A DNA stretch of 64,000 bases from Chimaeribacter californicus (GTDB lineage Bacteria; Pseudomonadota; Gammaproteobacteria; Enterobacterales; Enterobacteriaceae). Each line of letters begins with the position of its first letter. Within the stretch, counting starts at the first letter, position 1. The stretch lies in assembly GCF_002858675.1 (NCBI RefSeq), contig NZ_PJZF01000001.1, forward strand, positions 372,001 through 436,000. The letters run 5' to 3'. Below, piece by piece: positions 51,146 to 60,192 of this stretch. The notes beneath the pieces were generated by a model that worked only from the letters and a program-made list of their open reading frames with translations, was not told where the DNA came from and did no database searches. The position numbers were made by a program, and so were the translations under genes.

Positions 51146-52156
51146 TCAGGCATTTTTTGCCCCATCGGGCCTATCCGCGGCCAGCAGTGCATGTTTTTTC
51201 AGCATGCCGCGCAGCTGATGGTAGGTCAGCCCCAGTAACCCGGCGGCACGGCGCTGGTTATAGTGTGCCTGCGTCAGCGCCTGCTGAAGCAGGGCATGCT
51301 CCTGCTGGTGCTGCCATTGGCGCAGGTCGAGCGGCAGCGCGGGCAGGGTGCCGGCGGCCGGGGCGGGTTCCGCCGGGCGGGTACGCGGGCTGAACGGGTT
51401 AATGATGATCTCATCCAGTTCGTCGTCGCTGTTACCGTGGCGGTACATGGAGCGCTCAACCACATTTTTCAGCTCACGGACGTTACCCGGCCAGTGATAG
51501 CCCAGCAGGGCACGTTTCGCCCGTGACGTGAAGCCGGGAAACAACGGCAGATGCAGTTCGCGGCACATCAGGATGGCAAAATGTTCGGCCAGCAGCATGA
51601 TGTCCTGCTGGCGCTCCCGCAAGGGCGGCAGCTGCACCACGTCGAAGGCGAGCCGGTCAAGCAGGTCGGCGCGGAACCTGCCGGCCGCCGCCAGTGCCGG
51701 CAGGTCGGCATGGGTTGCACATACCAGCCGCACATCGACGCGTAACGGCTGGCTGCCGCCAACCCGCTCCAGCTGGCCGTACTCAATCACCCTCAGCAGC
51801 TTCTCCTGTACCAGCATTGGGGCGGTGGCCAGTTCATCCAGGAACAGCGTGCCGCCATCCGCCCGTTCAAACCGCCCCAGATGGCGTTTTTGCGCCCCGG
51901 TAAACGCCCCGGCCTCATGGCCGAACAGTTCGGAATCCAGCAGGTTTTCGTTCAGGGCCGCACAGTTCAGCGAGATAAACGGCCCCTGCCAGCGTTCAGA
52001 GAGGTAGTGCAGCCGGTGGGCAATCAGCTCTTTGCCGGTACCGCGCTCACCAATCACCAGCACCGGTTTATTCAGTTTTGCCAGCCGCGACACCTGCTCC
52101 AGCACCTCAATAAAGCTGTTGGCCTCACCCAGCAGGTTATCCAGGGATTCACTCAT
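51146..52156 (-). CDS. pspF: PspF, sigma-54 enhancer-binding activator
   Basis: 336 residues. AAA+ activator of the psp operon that is held inactive by PspA; has no N-terminal sensory domain, as expected. Walker A GERGTGKE, sigma-54 loop GAFTGAQ, Walker B GTLFLDE, and Fis-type helix-turn-helix at the C-terminus (YNQRRAAGLLGLTYHQLRGML). ATG 52156 (MSESLDNLLG) chosen; the upstream 22 codons overlap the regulatory region. Divergent from pspA. Confidence 0.96.
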   Translation of the reverse strand: MSESLDNLLGEANSFIEVLEQVSRLAKLNKPVLVIGERGTGKELIAHRLHYLSERWQGPFISLNCAALNENLLDSELFGHEAGAFTGAQKRHLGRFERADGGTLFLDELATAPMLVQEKLLRVIEYGQLERVGGSQPLRVDVRLVCATHADLPALAAAGRFRADLLDRLAFDVVQLPPLRERQQDIMLLAEHFAILMCRELHLPLFPGFTSRAKRALLGYHWPGNVRELKNVVERSMYRHGNSDDELDEIIINPFSPRTRPAEPAPAAGTLPALPLDLRQWQHQQEHALLQQALTQAHYNQRRAAGLLGLTYHQLRGMLKKHALLAADRPDGAKNA

Positions 52157-52175
52157 GATTAAAATCACCACGCAT

Positions 52176-52190
52176 TGGTTAAATTGACCA
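52176..52190. promoter_or_regulatory. Candidate PspF upstream activating sequence
   Basis: TGGTTAAATTGACCA is a near-perfect inverted repeat (six of seven pairs) about 75-85 bases upstream of the -24 element, where PspF enhancer sites sit. The AT-rich bases that follow (about 52225-52260) are suited to IHF bending. Motif-based. Confidence 0.5.
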
Positions 52191-52262
52191 GTCTCCTGGT
52201 AAGGGTAGCAGACTCTTTTCAAGAAATGGTTTCTATTTCAATAAGATATTTTTAATAAAAAG

Positions 52263-52280
52263 TTGGCATGGCGATTGTAT
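52263..52280 (+). promoter_or_regulatory. pspA: Sigma-54 promoter of the psp operon
   Basis: TTGGCATGGCGATTGTAT: -24 GG (52265-52266) and -12 GT (52277-52278) ten bases apart; the GT instead of GC at -12 is also the case in E. coli pspA. About 95 bases before the pspA start. Confidence 0.88.
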
Positions 52281-52375
52281 TAGAGAATGGGCTACTGAAG
52301 CATGCCGGAGCAACAGGCTGCGGTGAGAGAAAATTTGCGGCAATTGTCGCGTGACCGTCAAAGAGGATGTTTTTT

Positions 52376-53041
52376 ATGGGTATCTTTTCGCGTTTTGCTG
52401 ACATCGTAAATGCCAACATCAATTCCCTGCTGGACAAGGCCGAAGACCCGCAGAAACTGGTTCGCCTGATGATCCAGGAGATGGAAGACACGCTGGTGGA
52501 AGTGCGTTCTACCTCAGCCCGTGCCCTGGCAGAGAAAAAGCAGTTGCTGCGCCGTATTGAGCAGGGCGAAAGCCAGCAGGCGGAGTGGCAGGAGAAAGCC
52601 GAACTGGCACTGCGTAAAGACAAAGACGATCTGGCCCGCGCAGCGCTGATCGAGAAGCAGAAACTGGCTGACCTGGTCGTCACGCTGAAAACTGAAGTGG
52701 CGGTCGTGGAAGAGACGCTGGGCCGCATGAAAGGGGAAATCGGCGAGCTGGAGAAAAAGCTCACCGAAACCCGCGCCCGCCAGCAGGCGCTGACGCTGCG
52801 CCACCAGGCGGCCTCTTCTTCACGCGAGGTGCGTCGCCAGCTCGACAGCGGCAAACTGGATGAGGCGATGGTGCGCTTCGAGCAATTTGAACGCCGTATT
52901 GACCAGATGGAAGCGGAAGCAGAGAGCGTCAGCCTGGGCAAACAGAAGTCGCTCAGCCAGGAGTTTGCTGAGTTGAAAGCAGATGATGAGATCAGCGCGC
53001 AACTGGCGGCGCTGAAAGCCAGAATGCAGCGCCCGGAATAA
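52376..53041 (+). CDS. pspA: PspA, phage shock protein A
   Basis: 221 residues. ESCRT-III-like coiled-coil protein that inhibits PspF in the resting state and binds and stabilises stressed inner membrane. Amphipathic N-terminal helix [20 protein letters not shown] and long coiled coils to about 215. ATG 52376 follows AGAGGATG; the frame begins three codons earlier. First gene of pspABC. Confidence 0.98.
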   Translation: MGIFSRFADIVNANINSLLDKAEDPQKLVRLMIQEMEDTLVEVRSTSARALAEKKQLLRRIEQGESQQAEWQEKAELALRKDKDDLARAALIEKQKLADLVVTLKTEVAVVEETLGRMKGEIGELEKKLTETRARQQALTLRHQAASSSREVRRQLDSGKLDEAMVRFEQFERRIDQMEAEAESVSLGKQKSLSQEFAELKADDEISAQLAALKARMQRPE

Positions 53042-53111
53042 CAGGAACAGGGATGCCCGGCCCGGTACGTGGGCCGGTTGCCGCTCTTATGTCACACAGT
53101 AAGGAGAAGGA

Positions 53112-53339
53112 ATGAGCGTCTTATTTTTAGCGATTCCGCTGACCATTTTTGTGCTGTTCGTGGCGCCGATCTGGCTCTGGCTGCACTACAGCAGCCGCCA
53201 GCAGCGCGGTGGGCAGCTCAGCCAACAGGATGTGCAACACCTCACCCAGCTGACGCAGGATGCACGCCGGATGCAGGATCGTATCCGGGCACTGGAAGAG
53301 ATTCTGGATGCTGAACACCCGCACTGGAGAGAATCATAA
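53112..53339 (+). CDS. pspB: PspB, phage shock protein B
   Basis: 75 residues. One N-terminal membrane helix (about 5-27) and a cytoplasmic coiled coil; with PspC senses membrane stress and relieves PspA inhibition of PspF. Stop overlaps the pspC start by one base (TAATG). Confidence 0.96.
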   Translation: MSVLFLAIPLTIFVLFVAPIWLWLHYSSRQQRGGQLSQQDVQHLTQLTQDARRMQDRIRALEEILDAEHPHWRES

Positions 53340-53698
53340 TGAATAACGGTCTCACTGAGAAAAAACTCTACCGGGTGCCGGAAGAGGGCATGGTAAAAGG
53401 CGTGCTGGCCGGGCTTGCGCACTACTTTAATGTCCCGGTTAAATTGTTGCGGGTGATGGTGGTGCTCTCGCTGTTCTTTGGGCTGTTCGCCTTTACCGTA
53501 TTGGCTTATGTCATCCTCAGTTTTGTGCTGGACCCGGTACCTGCCAGCCGGTTCAGCGGGGAAGAGGCGGCCTCTCCCCATGATCTGCTGGACGAAGCGG
53601 ACGCGGTGCTGAATAACAGCGAGCGCCGTTTGCGGGATGTGGAGCGCTATGTCACCTCAGAAACCTTTGGCGTGCGCAGCCGTTTCCGCCAGCTTTAA
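53339..53698 (+). CDS. pspC: PspC, phage shock protein C
   Basis: 119 residues. PspC domain (LYRVPEEGMVKGVLAGLAHYFNVPVKLLRVMVVL) followed by a membrane helix (about 42-72) and a cytoplasmic-to-periplasmic tail; partner of PspB. Followed by a hairpin with T-run before pspD. Confidence 0.96.
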   Translation: MNNGLTEKKLYRVPEEGMVKGVLAGLAHYFNVPVKLLRVMVVLSLFFGLFAFTVLAYVILSFVLDPVPASRFSGEEAASPHDLLDEADAVLNNSERRLRDVERYVTSETFGVRSRFRQL

Positions 53699-53710
53699 GC
53701 CTGCCCGATG

Positions 53711-53745
53711 ACGGCGCGTATCGCCCGGCGGTACGCGCCGTTTTT
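53711..53745 (+). terminator. Terminator or attenuator between pspC and pspD
   Basis: Ten-pair stem ACGGCGCGTA / TACGCGCCGT with an 11-base loop and five T. It lies inside what is one operon in E. coli. Confidence 0.8.
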
Positions 53746-53795
53746 ATAGCGGCATGGTCATCACCACACAGTCTATCCATTCTGGAGTTGCCCTC

Positions 53796-54023
53796 ATGAC
53801 ACGTTACGCTTCCGGCGTTACCCTTAAAAAAGTGCTGCGCTTTCTGTTCATGATGGCGATCAGCTATGGACCGGCCGGCGTCGCCACCCGTATTCTGGGC
53901 GTGGTGGGCAGCCGTCCGTTGCGCTTTGTTCTGGCGCTGGTACTGGAACCGCTGCTGAAACGCGGGCTTACCGCGCTGTTTGGACGTTTCACCAAGGAGC
54001 CGAATGAAACGATTACAAAATGA
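53796..54023 (+). CDS. pspD: PspD, phage shock protein D
   Basis: 75 residues from ATG 53796 (GGAG upstream); a longer frame from 53754 is possible. Hydrophobic, with the family core YGPAGVATRILG and RPLRFVLALVLEPLLKR. Peripheral inner-membrane protein of the Psp system, role unclear. Overlaps ycjX by 20 bases. Confidence 0.88.
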   Translation: MTRYASGVTLKKVLRFLFMMAISYGPAGVATRILGVVGSRPLRFVLALVLEPLLKRGLTALFGRFTKEPNETITK

Positions 54024-55401
54024 ACTGAATTCCCTGGTCAACCGCGGCATGGATCGGCATCTGCGGCTGGCCGTCACCGGCCTGAGCCGCAGCGGCAAAA
54101 CCGCCTTTATTACCGCTTTCGTTAACCAACTTCTGCATCTGCACAGCGGTGCCCGTTTGCCGCTGTTCGCCGCCGCCCGCGAGGATCGCCTGCTGGGGGT
54201 AAAACGCGTGCCCCAGCGCGATCTCGGCATTCCCCGCTTCCGGTATGATGAAGGCCTGGCTTCGCTGTACGGCACGCCGCCCGCCTGGCCGCTGCCGACC
54301 CGCGGTGTCAGCGAGATGCGGCTGGCGTTGCGGTTCCGCTCGCAGGCTTCACTGTTGCGCCACCTTAAAGAGACCTCCACGCTCTATCTTGAGATCGTTG
54401 ACTACCCGGGCGAGTGGCTGCTCGACCTGCCGATGCTGGATCAGGATTATCTCAGCTGGTCGTTGCAGATGGCCGGGCTATTGCAGGGAGAACGCGCGGC
54501 ATGGGCAGAACCCTGGCTGGTGCTTTGCAAGCGGTGTGATCCCTTTGCCCCGGCCGATGAGAACCTGCTGGCCGCCATTGCGCAGGCTTACAGCGACTAT
54601 CTGGTGCGCTGCAAGCAGGAGGGGCTGCACTTTATCCAGCCGGGGCGGTTTGTGCTGCCCGGTGAACTGGCGGGCGCGCCGGCGCTGCAATTCTTCCCCT
54701 GGCCGGACGTTAACGGCATCGGCGAGGCGCGGCTGGCACAAGCCGGCAAGCAGACCAATATCGGGATGCTGCGGGAGCGTTATCACTACTATTGCCAGAA
54801 CATCGTGAAAGGCTTTTACAAAGAGCACTTTGTCCGCTTTGACCGGCAGATTGTGCTGGTGGATTGCCTCCAGCCGCTCAACAGCGGCCCGCACGCCTTC
54901 AACGATATGCGCCTGGCACTGACCCAACTGATGCAGAGTTTCCATTACGGCAAGCGCACCCTGTTCCGCCGGTTATTCTCTCCCTGCATCGATAAGTTGA
55001 TGTTTGCGGCCACCAAAGCCGACCATATTACCGGCGAGCAGCATGCCAATCTGGTCTCTCTGCTACAGCAACTGGTGCAGGAAGCCTGGCAGAATGCTGC
55101 TTTTGAAGGGATCGGCATGGACTGCGTCGGCCTGGCCTCGGTACAGGCGACCCAGAGCGGTATCATTGACTATCAGGGGCAGCCGGTACCGGCGCTGAAA
55201 GGCCACCGGCTGGAAGATGGCGCGCCGCTGACGGTGTTCCCCGGTGAAGTGCCAGCACGCCTGCCGGGCGGGGCGTTCTGGCAGCAACAGGGCTTTCGCT
55301 TTGAACAGTTCCGGCCGCCGGCCCTCGCGGTGGATACCCCTTTACCGCATATCCGGCTGGATGCCGTGATGGAATTTTTATTGGGAGATAAATTGCGATG
55401 A
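54004..55401 (+). CDS. ycjX: YcjX, DUF463 P-loop NTPase of the Psp regulon
   Basis: 465 residues, E. coli length. GTPase-like protein with P-loop [10 protein letters not shown] near 29-38 and [16 protein letters not shown]; membrane-stress regulon member of unclear role. ATG 54004 (MKRLQNELN) preceded by AAGGAG; it begins inside the end of pspD. Stop overlaps ycjF start by four bases. Confidence 0.95.
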   Translation: MKRLQNELNSLVNRGMDRHLRLAVTGLSRSGKTAFITAFVNQLLHLHSGARLPLFAAAREDRLLGVKRVPQRDLGIPRFRYDEGLASLYGTPPAWPLPTRGVSEMRLALRFRSQASLLRHLKETSTLYLEIVDYPGEWLLDLPMLDQDYLSWSLQMAGLLQGERAAWAEPWLVLCKRCDPFAPADENLLAAIAQAYSDYLVRCKQEGLHFIQPGRFVLPGELAGAPALQFFPWPDVNGIGEARLAQAGKQTNIGMLRERYHYYCQNIVKGFYKEHFVRFDRQIVLVDCLQPLNSGPHAFNDMRLALTQLMQSFHYGKRTLFRRLFSPCIDKLMFAATKADHITGEQHANLVSLLQQLVQEAWQNAAFEGIGMDCVGLASVQATQSGIIDYQGQPVPALKGHRLEDGAPLTVFPGEVPARLPGGAFWQQQGFRFEQFRPPALAVDTPLPHIRLDAVMEFLLGDKLR

Positions 55402-56450
55402 ACGATCCAATAAAACCACGCATCGATTTTGACCAGCCGCTTGAGGCACCGGCACAGCCGGTATTGCGCGCAGCGCAGGCCTTCAGCGATCGGGATGCAG
55501 AAAACTTCCTGCCTGCCGCCCCGGAAGCGCAGGAGACCGAAGGCGAGGCAGAGGCCGTGGTGGCGCAGGTGTTAAAACCCCGCCGCAGCCTCTGGCGCAA
55601 ACTGGTGACGCTGGGGCTGACGATTTTTGGCGTCAGCGTGGTGGCGCAGGGCGTGCAGTGGACGCATCAGGCCTGGGTGGAGCAGCAGTGGATCGCCCTG
55701 GGTGGATGTGCGGCCGGTGGCCTGATTGTGCTGGCAGGCGCCGGCTCGCTGATCGCCGAATGGCGGCGGTTATACCGCTTGCGCCAGCGCGCTGAAATGC
55801 GGGATACCGCCCGTGACCTGCTGCACAGCCACGGGGTAGGGCAGGGGCGGGCTTTTTGTGAAAACCTTGCCCGGCAGGCCGGGATTGACGCCGGTCACCC
55901 GGCATTGCAGCGCTGGCAGGCCTCGCTCCATGAAACGCAGAATGATCGCGAAGTCGTGGCCCTCTATGCACGGCTGGTGCAGCCGGTGTTGGACAAACAA
56001 GCCCGCCGGGAAATCAGCCATTCGGCTGCGGAATCGGCGCTGATGATCGCGGTCAGCCCGCTGGCACTGGTGGATATGGCCTTTATCGCCTGGCGTAACC
56101 TGCGGCTGGTGAACCGGATCGCGTTGCTCTACGGTATTGAGCTGGGGTATTTCAGCCGGCTGCGGCTGTTCCGGTTGGTGCTGTTGAATATGGCGTTTGC
56201 CGGGGCGTCAGAGCTGGCGCGGGAAGTTGGGGTTGACTGGTTGTCACAGGATTTAGCCGCCCGCCTTTCCGCCCGCGCTGCCCAGGGAATTGGGGCCGGC
56301 CTGTTGACCGCCCGGCTGGGCGTTAAGGCGATGGAGTTATGCCGCCCTCTGCCGTGGCTGGAAGATGATAAACCGCGCCTTGGTGATTTCCGCCGTGATC
56401 TGGTGAGTCAGGTCAAAGGCGCATTGAGTAAAACGCCTCCACGCGCCTGA
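55398..56450 (+). CDS. ycjF: YcjF, UPF0283 inner-membrane protein
   Basis: 350 residues, three fewer than in E. coli. DUF697-type membrane protein with two helices (about 70-115) and a later hydrophobic region (about 215-290). Acts with YcjX under membrane stress, mechanism unknown. tyrR, next in E. coli, is absent; tRNA-Tyr genes follow on the opposite strand. Confidence 0.95.
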   Translation: MNDPIKPRIDFDQPLEAPAQPVLRAAQAFSDRDAENFLPAAPEAQETEGEAEAVVAQVLKPRRSLWRKLVTLGLTIFGVSVVAQGVQWTHQAWVEQQWIALGGCAAGGLIVLAGAGSLIAEWRRLYRLRQRAEMRDTARDLLHSHGVGQGRAFCENLARQAGIDAGHPALQRWQASLHETQNDREVVALYARLVQPVLDKQARREISHSAAESALMIAVSPLALVDMAFIAWRNLRLVNRIALLYGIELGYFSRLRLFRLVLLNMAFAGASELAREVGVDWLSQDLAARLSARAAQGIGAGLLTARLGVKAMELCRPLPWLEDDKPRLGDFRRDLVSQVKGALSKTPPRA

Positions 56451-56470
56451 TCCTGCCAAGACATGCCCGG

Positions 56471-56497
56471 TGTTATTGGCCGGGCATGATCATTCTG
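56471..56497. terminator. Hairpin between ycjF and the tRNA-Tyr operon
   Basis: Stem CATGCCCGG / CCGGGCATG with nine-base loop; T-rich on the plus side (ATTCTGTTT), none on the minus side. Probably ends ycjXF transcripts and perhaps the tyrTV-like operon. Confidence 0.6.
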
Positions 56498-56525
56498 TTT
56501 ACTTATGGCTGAAATGTGCTCGCCC

Positions 56526-56557
56526 GAACCTTAATCGAAGGTTCTCGTCCTTCCCCG
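56526..56557 (-). repeat. Degenerate third copy of the rtT-like repeat element
   Basis: CGAACCTT...GGTTCTCGTCCTTCCCCG matches, with few changes and a one-base indel, the segment at 56890-56921 in the spacer between the tRNA genes. It lies 60-92 bases past the 3' end of the second tRNA-Tyr. Confidence 0.6.
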
Positions 56558-56617
56558 CATGGGCAAATCTCTTTTATTACGGAAGGTTATCAGGGAATGC
56601 AGAGCTATCTGAAAGGA

Positions 56618-56702
<85 letters not shown>

Positions 56703-56780
56703 ACGAAATTCGTGGATTTGCGAATTGTAGAAGGATTTCTCCTTCGCCCAAAACGGCCTGGCTAACTGGCTGCTCTGAGG

Positions 56781-56825
56781 GTTGATATCACGCTGATATC
56801 GAAAAATGGTGGTGGGGGAAGGATT
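56781..56825 (-). repeat. rtT-like repeat: 19-base copy of the tRNA-Tyr 3' end plus flank
   Basis: Matches 56953-56997 with two mismatches over 45 bases, offset 172. Bases 56807-56825 exactly repeat the last 19 bases of tRNA-Tyr (minus strand AATCCTTCCCCCACCACCA) without the rest of the tRNA. This is the layout of the E. coli tyrT rtT repeats, which also begin with 19 tRNA bases. Confidence 0.85.
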
Positions 56826-56952
56826 ATTCGTCACTTCGTTCCTCACCCTTCGGGCCGTTGCTGCGCAACGTTGCTCGCTTTCGCTCGCTCGAACCTTGTC
56901 AAAGGTTCTCACCCTTCCCCGAAACTGCAACATGTTGCTACCGTTTCAAGGT

Positions 56953-56978
56953 GTTGATATCAAACTGATATCGAAAAA

Positions 56979-56997
<19 letters not shown>
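56953..56997 (-). repeat. rtT-like repeat, copy overlapping the 3' end of the first tRNA-Tyr
   Basis: Partner of the repeat at 56781-56825: it includes the tRNA 3' end and 26 following bases with GATATC...GATATC inverted elements (GATATCAAACTGATATC). Unit length about 172 bases. Confidence 0.85.
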
Positions 56998-57063
<66 letters not shown>

Positions 57064-57103
57064 ACTGGCCTTGCTTGCTCCGCTGTCGCGGTAAGCGGGG
57101 CGC

Positions 57104-57131
57104 ATCATATCAAATGAAGCTGTGCTGTAAA
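57104..57131 (-). promoter_or_regulatory. tyrT: Promoter of the tRNA-Tyr operon
   Basis: Minus strand: -35 TTTACA (57126-57131), 16-base spacer, -10 TATGAT (57104-57109), then GCGCCCCGC, a GC discriminator. Matches my memory of the E. coli tyrT promoter, the classic stringently controlled promoter. Confidence 0.9.
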
Positions 57132-57216
57132 GCGTTGAAATGCAGAAAATGATTCGTTTGCCGATTTTTTACCCCGGACGGTGCATTCTTCACCTTTTGC
57201 ACCGCCCGAAGCAGGA

Positions 57217-58065
57217 TTACAGGATAACCGTGCGGTTACCGTACACAAATACCCGCTGGGCCAGTACCTGGTACAGGGCACGGCTCAGGACATTTTTCTC
57301 CACATCCCGTCCGGCTCGCATCATGTCATCCGCCGTATAGGTGTGATCCACGTGAATCACGTCCTGCATGATGATCGGGCCTTCATCCAGATTGTCATTT
57401 ACGTAATGGGCGGTTGCGCCAATGATTTTTACCCCGCGCTCATAAGCCTGATGGTAAGGCCGCGCGCCGATAAAGGCCGGCAGGAAGGAGTGGTGGATAT
57501 TGATCACCTGATTCGGGTAGTGCTGCACAAATTGCGGCGTCAGCACGCGCATATATTTCGCCAGCACCACGTAATCCGGCTGATACTGGTCAATCTGCGC
57601 AATCATCTGGTTATCATGCTGCTCACGCGTTAACCCCTCATGGCTGACCAGATGGAACGGAATGTCAAAACGCTCTACCAGCGTCTGCAGAGTGGTATGG
57701 TTACCGATGACCGCCGCAATCTCGACATCCAGGCCGCCATAAGCGCTCTTCATCAGCAGATCGCCCAGGCAGTGGGCCTCTTTGGTCACCAGCACCACAA
57801 TCCGGCGGCGGCCGGCGGCCTGCAATTCACGCACGGAACCCTCAGGCAGGGCGCTGTCCAGATCGGCCAGCAACGTATTGTCGTTGAAGATGCCTTCCAG
57901 CTCGGTGCGCATAAAAAACCGTCCGGTGCGGTGATCAACATACTCATTGTTCTGCACGATATTAAGTTCATGCTTGTAACAAATGTTGGTGATCTTGGCG
58001 ATCAGGCCTTTGGCATCAGGGCAGATGGTGCGCAAAATTTTTCGTTGTACGTGCTGATGTTGCAT
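57217..58065 (-). CDS. purU: Formyltetrahydrofolate deformylase PurU
   Basis: 282 residues. Hydrolyses 10-formyl-THF to THF and formate, feeding PurT in purine synthesis and balancing one-carbon pools. N-terminal ACT domain (LRTICPDAKGLIAKITNIC), C-terminal formyltransferase domain with catalytic Asn-His-Asp in NIHHSFLPAF and GATAHYVNDNLDEGPI. ATG 58065 (MQHQHVQRK) chosen; E. coli purU lies next to tyrTV too. Confidence 0.96.
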   Translation of the reverse strand: MQHQHVQRKILRTICPDAKGLIAKITNICYKHELNIVQNNEYVDHRTGRFFMRTELEGIFNDNTLLADLDSALPEGSVRELQAAGRRRIVVLVTKEAHCLGDLLMKSAYGGLDVEIAAVIGNHTTLQTLVERFDIPFHLVSHEGLTREQHDNQMIAQIDQYQPDYVVLAKYMRVLTPQFVQHYPNQVINIHHSFLPAFIGARPYHQAYERGVKIIGATAHYVNDNLDEGPIIMQDVIHVDHTYTADDMMRAGRDVEKNVLSRALYQVLAQRVFVYGNRTVIL

Positions 58066-58129
58066 CGGGGGTAATCCTGTAGGCGTTGCGATGGTGTGAG
58101 TGTGTCTCTGTTTTCGGAATGTTCCGGAA

Positions 58130-58594
58130 TTAATGCCCGCAACATTTCTTATATTTTTTCCCAGAACCGCAAGGGCAGGCATCATTGCGGCCGCTTTGCA
58201 GGTGGGTTCCGTCCCTATAGTACCAGCGTTCATTTACCCGAAGAAAGCGTGAACGTTCGTGTAACAGATGTGCCCGTGGGTCGTCGCCCTCGCTGAAGCG
58301 GGCCGCGAACTCCACAAACCCCTCATCCGGCCCGGTACCCGCGGCCTCATCAATGATGTGCAGCCCCAGCCAACGGGTCAGGGCAACACTCTCCACCAGG
58401 CTTTCGCGCCACTGTTCAGCCCGGCAATCCGGGTGCCAGCTGGCCAGCAGGTAGGCGACGTCATTCATCACATATGCAGTATAGCGCGAGCGCATCAGGG
58501 CCACCGGCGTCGGGGCGGTATCCGTACCCTTATGGTAAGGCTGGCAGCAGAGGCTATAAGGTATGCCACTGCCGCAAGGACAGGTCTGGGACAC
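58130..58594 (-). CDS. ychJ: YchJ, SEC-C zinc-binding motif protein
   Basis: 154 residues, GTG start with AGGAG. Two SEC-C-type zinc motifs: CPCGSGIPYSLCC at the N-terminus and CPCGSGKKYKKCC at the C-terminus, separated by an NTF2-like UPF0225 domain. Zinc-binding helper of unknown substrate, the C-terminal motif resembling that of SecA. Between purU and rssB as in E. coli. Confidence 0.95.
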   Translation of the reverse strand: MSQTCPCGSGIPYSLCCQPYHKGTDTAPTPVALMRSRYTAYVMNDVAYLLASWHPDCRAEQWRESLVESVALTRWLGLHIIDEAAGTGPDEGFVEFAARFSEGDDPRAHLLHERSRFLRVNERWYYRDGTHLQSGRNDACPCGSGKKYKKCCGH

Positions 58595-58673
58595 AACGAC
58601 TCCTGATTTAACAATAAGTTTGGCGCATCAGCGCACTTGAATCACACAGGCGGACTATGTTACCTAACAATAT

Positions 58674-58697
58674 TGCCGGCTGACAATGCAGCCGGCA
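58674..58697. repeat. Inverted repeat 1 upstream of rssB (nine pairs)
   Basis: Arms TGCCGGCTG and CAGCCGGCA, perfect, with a six-base loop. Confidence 0.75.
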
Positions 58698-58711
58698 GGT
58701 TCTGATTTCCC

Positions 58712-58748
58712 TGCACTAAGGGCAGCCCGGCCGGCTGCCCTTAGTGCA
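58712..58748. repeat. Inverted repeat 2 upstream of rssB (16 perfect pairs)
   Basis: Arms TGCACTAAGGGCAGCC and GGCTGCCCTTAGTGCA, fully complementary across a five-base spacer (CGGCC). No T-run follows on either strand, so it is not a standard terminator. Confidence 0.85.
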
Positions 58749-58964
58749 AGCGTTTACCTGCATGCTAACATTGGGTACGATCAAATTATCTGGATGTTTA
58801 CCGTGTCAGGCCGCAGAGTGGGTTCGGTTATAAAAACTTTGTTTCGTAAAAAAAGTGAGTCAGCAGGCGGGTTTCTCACCAGTTTGGTGCATTAACCCTA
58901 CTTTCAGACATGCGAAAAACCGCTTTTTAGGCCACTATTAAAGAGGAGTGAGCAAGGGGGCCAG

Positions 58965-59978
58965 ATGGATAAACCGTTAACAAGCAAGCATATCCTGATC
59001 GTGGAGGACGAAGCCGTCTTTCGCTCGGTGCTTGTCGGCTACCTGAAAACGCTGGGGGCAACCACCAGCGAAGCGGAGAATGGCCTGGAAGCGTTATCAG
59101 CTGTAGAGGAGGTATCGCCTGATTTGATCTTGTGTGATCTGGCGATGCCTGAGATGGACGGCATTGAGTTTGTCGAGAATCTCCGCCTGCAGGGAAATAA
59201 AATTCCGGTGCTGGTGATTTCCGCAACCGACAACATGAGCGATGTGGCAAAAGTATTGCGGCTGGGCGTCGAGGACGTGCTGTTGAAACCGCTTACCGAT
59301 CTTAACCGGTTGCGCGAAGCGCTGCTGGCCTGTCTTTATCCTAACCTGTTTACGTCACAGGCCATGGAGGGGAATGACCTGATTCAGGACTGGTCGGCGC
59401 TTTGCCAGAACCCGGCACAAGCGGCCAAGCTGTTGAAACAACTTCAGCCGCCGGTTCAGCAGGTGCTGGCGCATTGCCGTATTAACTACCGGCAACTCAC
59501 CATGGCAGAGCACCCGGGGCTGGTGCTGGATGTTGCCGCCTTATCGCCGAACGATCTGGCATTTTATTGCCTGGACGTAACCCGTGCCGGGGAAAATGGC
59601 GTATTAGCCGCGCTGCTGCTGCGGGCAATATTCAATGGGTTGTTACGTGACCATTTAACCAATCAACGCCAGCGTTTGCCGCAGATGTCCACTATTTTAA
59701 AGCAGGTTAACCAGTTATTAAAACAAGCACATCTGGAGGGGCAATTCCCTCTGTTGCTGGGTTATTACCATGCTGAGTATAAGAATTTAATATTGGTCTC
59801 GGCCGGGTTACATGCCACGGTCAACACCGGTGAAAATCAGATTCAGCTCAGTAATGGGGTCCCTTTGGGGACGCTGGGCGCAACCTATTCAAACCAGATT
59901 TCACAGCGTTGCGCGGCCTGGCAGTGCCAGGTGTGGGGTGCCGGCGGGCGATTACGTTTAATGTTGTCCTCAGATTAA
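58965..59978 (+). CDS. rssB: RssB, response regulator and ClpXP adaptor for sigma S
   Basis: 337 residues, E. coli length. Delivers RpoS to ClpXP for degradation in growing cells. Receiver domain (about 8-128) with acid pocket VEDE and phospho-acceptor D58 in LILCDLAMPEMDG; conserved T/S and K (VLVISATDN, LLKPL). C-terminal half is a PP2C-like fold without catalytic acids (ALSPNDLAFYCLDVTRAGENGV, SNGVPLGTLGATYSNQ). Confidence 0.96.
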   Translation: MDKPLTSKHILIVEDEAVFRSVLVGYLKTLGATTSEAENGLEALSAVEEVSPDLILCDLAMPEMDGIEFVENLRLQGNKIPVLVISATDNMSDVAKVLRLGVEDVLLKPLTDLNRLREALLACLYPNLFTSQAMEGNDLIQDWSALCQNPAQAAKLLKQLQPPVQQVLAHCRINYRQLTMAEHPGLVLDVAALSPNDLAFYCLDVTRAGENGVLAALLLRAIFNGLLRDHLTNQRQRLPQMSTILKQVNQLLKQAHLEGQFPLLLGYYHAEYKNLILVSAGLHATVNTGENQIQLSNGVPLGTLGATYSNQISQRCAAWQCQVWGAGGRLRLMLSSD

Positions 59979-60156
59979 TCTGTAAAAAAGGGAGCGCTGC
60001 TTCCTTTTTATATTCATTATTTAACCGGGTTCAATATATTGCAGATAAGGGCTATTAGGTAATTATCTTAATTTTTCTCAAACCCTCATATGAAATAAGC
60101 GCGGCAGAATGAAGGTGGTATACTCGAAAACGCTAATTTAGGGTAAACCCGCTAAT

Positions 60157-60171
60157 GTTCATTAAATGAAC
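60157..60171 (+). promoter_or_regulatory. Palindrome in the galU leader
   Basis: GTTCATTAAATGAAC, perfect seven-base arms around one base, 21 bases before the galU start and next to its ribosome site AAGAGAGAG. May be an operator or small leader hairpin. Confidence 0.4.
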
Positions 60172-60192
60172 GGGGCAAGAGAGAGATAGTCA

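Larger units (their letters stand above)
58595..58964. other. Divergent ychJ-rssB intergenic region with two hairpins
   Basis: 370 bases. Carries the ychJ leader on the left, two striking inverted repeats at 58674-58697 and 58712-58748 in the centre, and the rssB leader on the right (about 58760-58964). rssA, which precedes rssB in E. coli, is absent. Confidence 0.6.

Noticed and set aside
56807-56825. Possible third tRNA-Tyr gene
   Set aside because: Only the last 19 bases of the tRNA are present; the rest of the cloverleaf is missing. Kept as an rtT-like repeat.
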